Origin: a bacterium
Lineage (GTDB): Bacteria > Bacteroidota > Ignavibacteria > Kapaibacteriales > UBA2268
DNA length: 15,741 nt
Assembly: GCA_024710535.1 (NCBI GenBank)
Contig: JANJUO010000364.1
Span: 1-15,741, forward strand
Direction of reading: 5' to 3'
The notes beneath the pieces are model-generated. The model worked only from the letters and a program-made list of their open reading frames with translations, had not been told where the DNA came from and did no database searches. The translations under genes were made by a program, and so were the position numbers. This document shows positions 10,301 to 14,364 of this stretch, piece after piece (position 1 is the first letter of the stretch; each line of letters begins with the position of its first letter).

Positions 10301-10451
10301 GATTCAACGAAAAAGAATAATCCTGAGAATAACCAATTTCGGATAATATTATGATTATAATCAAAAGCAATATCGGAAATATGCTAATATTAGCCAATTT
10401 ATCTATATATTTATTTGCAATATACTTACTCAAAATGCGGTAAAATGCCAT
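4374..10451 (-). CDS. Giant T9SS-exported multidomain protein (LamG, dockerin, Ig-like modules)
   Basis: Counting from the ATG at 10484 this frame has 2036 residues. I prefer the ATG at 10451 (2025 aa): it has AGGA 9 nt upstream and lies 37 nt after the predicted sigma-54 start, whereas the 10484 ATG would be almost leaderless. Positions below use the 2036 numbering. A hydrophobic segment at about 34-50 ending GYSQ (51-54) looks like a signal peptide with an unusually long N-region. LamG/concanavalin-like domains cover about 405-605 (LTVEAWINL, VKLYVNGELV, FSGGIKSVRIYRTALT) and about 798-985 (YVFEMWIRPF, WTHIAVYL, FYIDGT, GEIREVRFW). Ig-like 'VRW...YS.D...TW' modules occur near 670, 1065, 1655, 1750 and 1845. 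DPDMNNDGIQSD (1167-1178) looks like a calcium loop. A dockerin-type pair spans 1408-1456 (HDGIIDDKD, TGDGIINADD). A beta domain at about 1500-1630 is possibly cohesin-like. The C-terminus (about 1953-2036, IYPNPARDEI, FPSGKYIIKY) is a T9SS type A sorting domain. A surface adhesin or carbohydrate-binding role is inferred; no catalytic domain is seen. Confidence 0.9.
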   Translation of the reverse strand: MAFYRILSKYIANKYIDKLANISIFPILLLIIIIILSEIGYSQDYSFSLNQRRRYDRIHVEIWAKSLSPTAEKLGFAYLKIKYDSLFLKPIQTLKLNADSILPDLDQSKVVVDINSSFNNINGYNVIASSIDYQNSIFNVIVKLKKRNDQGIKPALVGRGSLVGVIEFGIYNKPSDNSKTGIDWSAIKDNTSLIFDSDSTDATEFTEFSKTPAFNVIGLTMLTPKSENNLIDRDKSYKSLTLGYANLGYPIYYERSVDTSIYKIPTKMPPALAKNVAFSLEYTTDSGAEWYEAGRFAELDINIGITKSPIYISGSIGLPTSTGTYITTTQRGEQITMNNFREPIRFVWEADSKTNDRAEEIKLRLTQIKGNFGTNLINWTKSVIQDTSMFRSKYSRLFFAQLNGTDEYFKTQGNFSNATQLTVEAWINLSAVKAVGSETGIIVSSAGPDATPVYGSLEGSWMLYLKDGKYPAFRVREIQARGNNGFLAELVDHYPLRAVTSDDIFAKDFERNWVYLSATVNNNVVKLYVNGELVDWYENKESMDARMLVTNHPIWLGINPNDEIEANDYFSGGIKSVRIYRTALTQAEIRERASSVVDPTNVTGFEDLRRALQMYYKFQGDLKDEATNAQYQNGAENLDFYKVDSIRNEIVNFRPDLPHIKLTSPIGKEGILNNLKDRHQVRWLTYEIGDYTRLNSRDVEIEYSIDSARTWYPVKDTAARDFAGTNAPDAEKNIVVWEPYQNNVSLANLRSISPYSKNTLLRVRGTVANNQNLLMDTSQYFQVAPNFVIQKEQYSDIIIPPSIGLNLIQNEYVFEMWIRPFRFPTLKEGFFPLIAKVSPDSIKEHYSIKLLPSGQIQFNLTMTDGTVKTALSDMKYPIIAPNSIAVDSAWTHIAVYLKKADASNKSEIRFYIDGTAQRAQEITQQLGDNLKPNFANGYPTYIGSYPKKDGKGVANGFVGEIREVRFWEGVPNNLDLNSPEPNAYTRFIQGSQSIKANDLTTENRKNLYAVFTFDGGTFNNIGVNRMFRSSNDTNIYARFYNDGIRFRALRPYLKLVEPVFRQKVSNKKTDLYVRWVGFNYNGTDFGVGEAGKPPYLEFSLLGGGGTETQPYQYMAGRYFPLLSTNSLALPDSIIYRFNGTGKSVFYAGKLDVSMADPDMNNDGIQSDQGAISATLTNARFRITGKYSYLNEIISFQNEGPLFTITPASNFTIRILPEGYHKGLLTDSIRNLGYSYADGGLKIKLFKDLGGAPGALVDSSESFEGYTELSPTNLNKGNNRFANVNFVFTNIVDDNYWVLVEHKNHLPVLSRFPVTYKFTGDDENTFRIESGWDFLSWNGVSENVLVNRTIDPWSGGYYSAFGNAEIDKSKEKYAETALIFSSGIAGDTANAFASMVGGDVVHDGIIDDKDVNLIITAEMSKRLNSDITGDGIINADDRDIVRRNFGKKSSVAGLGLPLSKIEFSNNSELNFEIESENSSKFDEKLQANLSYTLTGEIRKTSTVIDLDIFIQSNGDDFALGNSSIVVKFNPQILSFRNYTTKSDMLFGLNAEKGYFAMRTMPNRNDTNAVKGVQSFEIDYDNFKNLGGNLVPKTKYLIGTLRFDLLTNSVVTFEWDKSTSVHTTKNQIVTEYGNFQSIKPYFPYSATITNPVGGEEYRPDMPVTITWTSTGSAFVDLQFSSNAGSTWSKINTDKIALSSNSYKWTTPNRISDDCLIKIVDFESQLDLAVIKNTFKIIDGFAILIRPSSSDAVYMGGENIDIIWNSQGYNYLKLEYSTDGGKTWKNINAKVAAKNKSFSFKAPFVTTKQAIVRMLDPETSKELARSGDFRIMSGSVKFSAPNSSTLILWVNGGASPKYTVRWTATGVDTFDLQFSSNGGSSWNTISQNTIAAKALYSWTVPQIKTSNAIFRAIWKGDATFIYGETSQFSIDEKPSGVVEELPTGYFLSEIYPNPARDEIAFTIYSPINQKCRISISDLNGRTLELYETEISSSQKLINLNISNFPSGKYIIKYDFEEFVYLRNLVKIE

Positions 10452-10515
10452 AACTGCTTTTCCTGCATAACATTTAATTATCATAAAAAGTTAAGTATTG
10501 CAAAAATTATACCAA
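10442..10515. repeat. 74-bp direct repeat, left copy (promoter, RBS and start codon)
   Basis: This segment matches 11392-11465 at 72 of 74 positions. The two differences are at 10482 (C versus T) and 10488 (A versus C). It holds the sigma-54 promoter, the AGGA ribosome binding site and the ATG of the giant gene. Weaker, gapped similarity continues into the first ~25 codons after the ATG, so the original duplication was longer. Confidence 0.9.
10499..10514 (-). promoter_or_regulatory. Sigma-54 (-24/-12) promoter of the giant T9SS gene
   Basis: The minus strand reads TGGTATAATTTTTGCA, which fits TGGyAyNNNNNNTTGCA. GG (10513-10512) and GC (10501-10500) are separated by exactly 10 nt. The predicted +1 is near 10488, giving a 37-nt leader to the ATG at 10451. 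Sigma-54 promoters need an enhancer-binding activator; none is encoded here and I see no obvious enhancer site. Conservation of the element in a second copy supports it. Confidence 0.7.
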
Positions 10516-10660
10516 ACATCAGGAAATGAAAAATGATTTATTGATGCAAAGTACTTGTATGAACAATTTCTATGTTTTTATTGATGATTCTATCTTTATT
10601 TGTTCTGTATTAGGTTTTTATAAAAAATCTGGTTGTTGTATTTTTATAAAATTATTTAAA
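10516..10660. other. Non-coding gap between the giant gene's promoter and the 205-aa lipoprotein gene
   Basis: The 145 bp are very AT-rich. I see no convincing terminator for the lipoprotein gene; the only symmetry is the short AT palindrome TTTTTATAAAAA near 10616-10627. A plus-strand frame crosses this gap but overlaps the lipoprotein gene and has no support. Confidence 0.4.
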
Positions 10661-11278
10661 TCAATCAGAAACTATTTTGGGAAATTCCTTATTTATAATT
10701 TTATCAATTAATTTTGTAATTCCGGTTTCATTTGTTCCTAAAGAATAAAAATAAGTACTTCCTTCAGGTGGAGCAGGTGAAATCATAGATAAATTACTTT
10801 TGCAACTCCAAACTTTATTTTGTAATGATAAATCATAGATATTAAGAACCAATTCAATGTTGCCATCTTTACCGATATTTGTTTCTTCTAATTTTGAAAA
10901 ATACCAAATTAATATATATTTAGATTTGAAAATATCAAAGAGTTGCGTCATTAATTCATCATTCAAATCAAAGGGTAGCGAATATACTTTTTCATTTTTA
11001 AGTTTTTGGGTTGTTGTAGAAACATCTATTGCCTTGAATTTGCCAAATTTATTAATTGCATTAAAAATTTGCAAGTTTGCATATTCTCTAAGATTAGAAT
11101 CAGGATGAATTAAACTTGTAATTATTAATGTATCAGATAAATTGAGTTTAAAATCAGGATTTTGATAATAGAAAGAATTATCATACCAATTAGTTGTAAA
11201 ATAACATGAATTTAGGGTGAAAATAAATATTATACAAAAAATTGTATTCGATATAATTTTCTTAAAGCTTATTTTCAT
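10661..11278 (-). CDS. Lipoprotein of unknown family, possibly LpoB/CsgG-like fold
   Basis: The 205-aa product starts with a Lys-rich N-terminus, a hydrophobic stretch at about 12-22 and the lipobox LNSC at 22-25, so it should be anchored at Cys25. The mature part has alternating strands and helices: a strand LIITSLIHPD, a helix REYANLQIFNAINKFGKFKA, a helix DELMTQLFDIFKSKYILIWY, then a pair of strands NIELVLNIYDLSLQNKVWS, and an amphipathic C-terminal helix. This order resembles small periplasmic lipoproteins with a TolB-N/LpoB/CsgG-type fold, but I see no diagnostic motif and do not assign a function. It follows a 38-codon ORF by 6 nt and both lie downstream of a sigma-54 promoter, so they are probably one transcript. 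Its own ribosome binding site is weak (GGGA 10 nt before the ATG), which would fit translational coupling. Confidence 0.75.
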   Translation of the reverse strand: MKISFKKIISNTIFCIIFIFTLNSCYFTTNWYDNSFYYQNPDFKLNLSDTLIITSLIHPDSNLREYANLQIFNAINKFGKFKAIDVSTTTQKLKNEKVYSLPFDLNDELMTQLFDIFKSKYILIWYFSKLEETNIGKDGNIELVLNIYDLSLQNKVWSCKSNLSMISPAPPEGSTYFYSLGTNETGITKLIDKIINKEFPKIVSD

Positions 11279-11284
11279 AACAAG

Positions 11285-11401
11285 TTATCCCAATATTCTA
11301 TTGAAAAGTTTACAATAATTAACTGCAAAATGGCTGGTTTTAGCTTTTTTTATATATTTAAAAATGTAATACACTTCTTCAGTAATCGGGAAAAATGCCA
11401 T
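11285..11401 (-). CDS. Small 38-aa ORF, duplicated leader of the giant gene
   Basis: The frame runs from an ATG at 11401 with AGGA 9 nt upstream to TAA at 11285, 6 nt before the lipoprotein ATG. The peptide starts MAFFPITEEVYYIFKYIKKA and ends NYCKLFNRILG. Its promoter, ribosome binding site and first codons are the right copy of the 74-bp repeat. Its first 25 residues also resemble residues 12-36 of the giant protein: both begin MAF[YF].I and both contain KYI.K followed by A...S.F. It is basic and has no signal peptide or known domain. It may be a leader peptide that couples translation to the lipoprotein gene, or a non-functional relic of the duplication. Confidence 0.4.
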   Translation of the reverse strand: MAFFPITEEVYYIFKYIKKAKTSHFAVNYCKLFNRILG

Positions 11402-11465
11402 AACTGCTTTTCCTGCATAACATTTAATTATTATAAACAGTTAAGTATTGCAAAAATTATACCAA
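11392..11465. repeat. 74-bp direct repeat, right copy
   Basis: This is the partner of 10442-10515, in the same orientation and 950 bp away. The change at 11432 turns the ATG found in the left copy at 10484 into ATA, while the downstream ATG with AGGA is kept in both. It lies upstream of the 38-codon ORF and the 205-aa lipoprotein gene. Confidence 0.9.
11449..11464 (-). promoter_or_regulatory. Sigma-54 (-24/-12) promoter of the small ORF and lipoprotein unit
   Basis: The 16 bases are identical to the promoter at 10499-10514, including GG and GC 10 nt apart. The predicted +1 is near 11438 and the leader to the ATG at 11401 is 37 nt. The two transcription units would respond to the same sigma-54 activator unless upstream sequences differ, and the sequences upstream of the TGG do differ. 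Confidence 0.7.
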
Positions 11466-11707
11466 TTGAGTTTTTTATTGCTAATTCATTTTCAATTTGA
11501 AAAATAAGCTCCTAATTTATTCGATGCGTTTACTAAAAATGATGATTGTTTACAATGCATTTCCTAAAAGTCATTAGATAAATTAATTATTTGCTCAACA
11601 GAAAAAAATTCTTGTTCTACTAAATAAATATATTTCAAGTAGATTAGATATTCCCGCATGATTTCAAACACAATATATTAAACTTTATAACCATTCTTCT
11701 TAATTAT
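11466..11707. other. Non-coding gap between the flagellar terminator and the sigma-54 promoter
   Basis: About 240 AT-rich bases contain no supported gene. On the minus strand a 31-codon frame (11659-11564, starting MREYLIYLKY) ends in TAG, and the same frame then continues 23 codons to a TGA at 11492. This could be a decayed small gene but is within what chance allows. Any enhancer for the sigma-54 promoter at 11449 would be expected here; I recognise no clear palindromic activator site. Confidence 0.4.
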
Positions 11708-11741
11708 AAAAAATCCCTTTGGCTTATTAGGTCAAAGGGAT
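11708..11741 (-). terminator. Strong rho-independent terminator of the flagellar hook operon
   Basis: On the minus strand ATCCCTTTG (11741-11733) pairs with CAAAGGGAT (11721-11713) around an 11-nt loop, followed directly by TTTTTT. It starts 26 nt after the flgE stop codon, so flgE is the last gene of the operon. Confidence 0.9.
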
Positions 11742-11767
11742 ACTTTATGTTTCATTATTTTATGCTA

Positions 11768-13090
11768 TTATCTCTTCAGCATTGTTACTTCGCCAAGCAA
11801 AGTATCACTTACTGTGATGGTTCTTGATGCGGCTTCGAATGCTCTTTGTGTTGAAATCATTTCTGTGAATTGCAAAGTGATATCAACGTTAGACATTTCC
11901 AATGAATTGCCTGTTACTTTTGTTGCCGGAAACATATCGCCGGCTGTTCCAATAACGGCAACTCCACTATTTGGTGTTTGTGAAAAGAAATTACCGCCAT
12001 TACGGGTAAGTCCTTCCTGATTCGTAAATTTAGCAACAACAACTTGTCCCAATCTCTCGGTTACACCATTGGTGAATGCTCCCCAAACAACGCCTTTATC
12101 ATCCACACTCATATCGAGCAAAGAGCCAGGTTGATATCCATCTTGCTCGATGAATGTTGCTGTATTTGCAGCTGAATATGAAGTGAGACCTGCAGTTAAT
12201 TTATTTGCTTGAGCAAGAGTGATTGTGATATTTTTTGGAGTAGTTGCATCAAAAACAGGGGTACCAACGGCAGTATTCAAATCTGCTGCTGTTGCAGACA
12301 AAGTTAATGGCGTGTTTAATGTACCGTCATTATTAAATAATAATGTAGAACTGCTGAGCGCAACTGCACTACCATTAATATCTCCTGCAATATTATATTC
12401 GTTTGGATTTGCAGTTTTTGTAAAAGTAATACGCAAATCATGGCTTCCGCCAATTCCATCAAATATTTTTATACTTGTTTTCTTAGTGGTATTTTCTGGA
12501 TTTCCTGAATTAAGATTTCCCTTCAATGCGGCTGTTTCGGTTTGTTTTGGAGAAGAAGTAACGCTATCCGGAATTTGCAAATTGCGTACTTGCCCTGTTA
12601 GATTATTCAAACCTGTGGCATCTTTTACTGCGGCACCTGAGTTATCAACTTCGGTATTATAACCTTGAAGATAAGCACCTGTTCCTGTATCAATCAAAAA
12701 GCCATCCGAATCTCTTGATACATTACCTGCTCTTGAATACATTTCCTTTCCATTCATATTATAAACAAAAAAGCCATCTCCCTGCATAGCCATATCCAGC
12801 GGACGGTTAGTGGTTTCGATTGTACCTTGAGACATATCTTGAGTGATGGAGCCAAGTTTTACTCCAAGCCCAAACTGAATCGGATTAATACCTCCAATTC
12901 CGTTGCCACCAACAGAATCCGGAGCTTTACCGTATTTTGATATTTGATTGAATTGTTCTTCAAAATTTGCACGATTGGATTTATATCCAATGGTGTTGGT
13001 GTTAGCAAGATTATTTGAAATCACATCAAATCTTTGCTGATTAGCCCTTAATGAGCTGGCACCGGTTGATAGTGAGCGTGTAAGACCCAT
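11768..13090 (-). CDS. flgE: Flagellar hook protein FlgE
   Basis: FlgE polymerises into the hook, the flexible joint between the rod and the filament outside the cell. The 440-aa protein has the N-terminal rod/hook signature at about 5-37 (SLSTGASSLRANQQRFDVI, then SNNLANTNTIGYK) and the QGDGFFV motif at 103-109. Variable outer domains fill the middle. The C-terminal helix (about 398-440: EMSNVDITLQFTEMIS, then TQRAFEAASRTITVSDTLL) packs with the N-terminal helix in the hook core. The length is normal for the family. The ATG at 13090 has a perfect AAGGAGGG ribosome binding site 6 nt upstream. It is last in the fliK-flgD-TIGR02530-flgE order and is followed by a strong terminator. A structured, more GC-rich segment lies in its 110-bp upstream gap. 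Confidence 0.96.
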   Translation of the reverse strand: MGLTRSLSTGASSLRANQQRFDVISNNLANTNTIGYKSNRANFEEQFNQISKYGKAPDSVGGNGIGGINPIQFGLGVKLGSITQDMSQGTIETTNRPLDMAMQGDGFFVYNMNGKEMYSRAGNVSRDSDGFLIDTGTGAYLQGYNTEVDNSGAAVKDATGLNNLTGQVRNLQIPDSVTSSPKQTETAALKGNLNSGNPENTTKKTSIKIFDGIGGSHDLRITFTKTANPNEYNIAGDINGSAVALSSSTLLFNNDGTLNTPLTLSATAADLNTAVGTPVFDATTPKNITITLAQANKLTAGLTSYSAANTATFIEQDGYQPGSLLDMSVDDKGVVWGAFTNGVTERLGQVVVAKFTNQEGLTRNGGNFFSQTPNSGVAVIGTAGDMFPATKVTGNSLEMSNVDITLQFTEMISTQRAFEAASRTITVSDTLLGEVTMLKR

Positions 13091-13131
13091 TATATACCCT
13101 CCTTAGTAATTATGTTTATCCTAAATTTTTT

Positions 13132-13196
13132 GGGAAATTCTTCAGTCGCTCCGAATTTCCGAAGGGTCTCCTGCCTATTGGGCAAGGTCCAACCCT
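13132..13196 (-). other. Structured element upstream of flgE (two adjacent hairpins)
   Basis: Reading the minus strand, AGGGT (13196-13192) pairs with ACCCT (13167-13163) and encloses CCTTGCC/GGCAGG with one bulged T. A second perfect 8-bp hairpin, GGAAATTC (13160-13153) with GAATTTCC (13140-13133), follows with a 12-nt loop. The segment is clearly richer in G+C than its surroundings. It lacks a T tract after the second stem on the minus strand, so it is not a standard terminator. It may be a dispersed intergenic palindromic repeat or a 5' regulatory RNA for flgE; I do not recognise a known riboswitch. Confidence 0.5.
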
Positions 13197-13201
13197 AATT
13201 T

Positions 13202-13585
13202 TTATGCGAATACTGCAGAATCAATTTTTGTTACAACATTATCTTCCATCTGATTCTTATTAAGTAATGTTACAACAGTTCGATTCGTAATATTCACAAT
13301 AAATGCTTTTTCGTCCATCAAAACAAGAGATTCTTTGGCATCTTTGAGTTCTGCTTTTTCTATAGCAGACTCCAGCCGAAGCATTTCAGTGTTCGACAGA
13401 TTAATATTCCTGCTTTCCATTCTGCTCTGAGCGTGACCGGAAAATTTCAGTTTCGAGAGTTCATCAGTAAGCAACTCATTGAATTTACTGTTTCCGGTGT
13501 TATTCAGATTGTGATGTTTGATATTTAATCTATCCACACCACCGGCAGGAATAAAAGGCACCCTAATACCGTTCAAATCTGGCAT
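13202..13585 (-). CDS. Flagellar operon protein, TIGR02530 family
   Basis: The 127-aa protein has the conserved features of a small family found between flgD and flgE in flagellar operons: KFSGHAQSRMESRNINLS at about 48-65, a helix LRLESAIEKAELKDAKESL, then LVLMDEKAFIVNITNRTVVT and the ending NVVTKIDSAVFA. Its molecular role is not established; operon position suggests a part in hook assembly. It has no signal peptide, as expected for a cytoplasmic or flagellar-exported factor. AAGGA lies 7 nt before the ATG at 13585. The 74-bp gap from flgD holds alternative hairpins. Confidence 0.88.
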   Translation of the reverse strand: MPDLNGIRVPFIPAGGVDRLNIKHHNLNNTGNSKFNELLTDELSKLKFSGHAQSRMESRNINLSNTEMLRLESAIEKAELKDAKESLVLMDEKAFIVNITNRTVVTLLNKNQMEDNVVTKIDSAVFA

Positions 13586-13615
13586 AAAAGATTCCTTATA
13601 TTAATCCACAAAAGC

Positions 13616-13662
13616 TTTCGTTTTCTATAACGAAATATCAAAGAACAGTGTAAATTTCGTTA
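13616..13662 (-). promoter_or_regulatory. Mutually exclusive hairpins at the flgD stop codon
   Basis: On the minus strand three segments occur in order: TAACGAAAT (13662-13654, which includes the flgD stop codon), ATTTCGTTA (13636-13628) and AACGAAA (13622-13616). The middle segment can pair with the first (9 bp, 17-nt loop) or with the third (7 bp, 6-nt loop), but not both. A ribosome finishing flgD would cover the first segment and favour the second hairpin, just before the ribosome binding site of the next gene. An attenuation or coupling role is inferred only. Confidence 0.4.
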
Positions 13663-14346
13663 CTGCGTTGAAATATCAGAAACTTTATTCAATGCAGTCT
13701 CCATACCGTTGATTAGCAAATACGTTCCTTCGCTTTTGAATCTGACGGCGTCGATTTTTCCGTAAATATAAGTGTCTGCCGACGAGGTAGAGCCATTTCC
13801 TTCGGTTAAATCAACGTTGAACTTGTATTGTCCTGCAGTAAGAGGTTCACCGTCGAAATTGGTACCATCGAAAGAAATTCTATGCTCACCCGAAGTAAGA
13901 TCGTTTCCTGTGAGTTCAATTATATTAACAATATTTCCTGCCATATCGCTAACATAAAGTTTACCGCTTGTTGCCTGATATGCTGAATTATATCCGATTT
14001 TGGCCGGATTTTCTCCATCAAAACTGAGAGTATCTGATTCAGCTTTTGCAGTTTTGCCAAGCATTCCGGGCAAAGCGGAATTCGCCATAGTCTGAGACAA
14101 TATACTGTTAGTTTGTACTTGCTCTTCCATAAGTGAGCGCATTTCAGTTAATTGCTCTAATTGAGAAAATTGCGCCAATTGAGATGCAAATTCCTGATTA
14201 TCGTACGGCTTCATCGGATTTTGCGCCTTCAATTGATAAGTCAACAACTTCAGAAATTCATCCTTGCCGAGTGTTGATCCAGTCGCCTTTGTAAAAGACG
14301 ATTGTGTTTGTGATGACGTTTGCACGCCGGATATTGTTTGTGTCAT
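13660..14346 (-). CDS. flgD: Flagellar hook capping/assembly protein FlgD
   Basis: FlgD forms the cap under which FlgE subunits assemble into the hook. The N-terminal signature is clear: LGKDEFLKLLTYQLKAQNPM, then KPYDNQEFASQLAQFSQLEQ and LTEM (about residues 26-68). A later Ig-like FlgD domain follows (about 110-185: GKLYVSDMAGNIVNIIEL, SGEHRISFDGTNFDG, LTAGQYKFNV). I place the start at the ATG at 14346 (228 aa) because GGAGG sits 6 nt upstream; a TTG at 14352 touches the GGAGG and cannot be the start. It begins 18 nt after the fliK stop codon, so the two are tightly coupled. The length is normal for FlgD. Confidence 0.95.
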   Translation of the reverse strand: MTQTISGVQTSSQTQSSFTKATGSTLGKDEFLKLLTYQLKAQNPMKPYDNQEFASQLAQFSQLEQLTEMRSLMEEQVQTNSILSQTMANSALPGMLGKTAKAESDTLSFDGENPAKIGYNSAYQATSGKLYVSDMAGNIVNIIELTGNDLTSGEHRISFDGTNFDGEPLTAGQYKFNVDLTEGNGSTSSADTYIYGKIDAVRFKSEGTYLLINGMETALNKVSDISTQ

Positions 14347-14364
14347 CTGCAACCTCCGTGTTGC

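Noticed and set aside
10499..10514. Bacteroidota housekeeping promoter (TAnnTTTG) in the 74-bp repeat
   Set aside because: TATAATTTTTG does not fit the TAnnTTTG spacing, whereas GG and GC with exactly 10 nt between fit sigma-54 much better.
10526..10711. Plus-strand 61-codon frame between the giant gene and the 205-aa lipoprotein gene
   Set aside because: It overlaps the 3' end of the lipoprotein gene on the other strand, has no ribosome binding site or domain signal, and has a composition expected of AT-rich non-coding DNA.
12219..12662. 147-codon plus-strand frame inside flgE
   Set aside because: It is antisense to a clearly real flagellar gene and reads as a hydrophobic, domain-free shadow.
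14350..14352. TTG as the flgD start codon
   Set aside because: The GGAGG ribosome binding site ends at 14353, directly next to the TTG, leaving no spacing. The ATG at 14346 has the correct 6-nt spacing.
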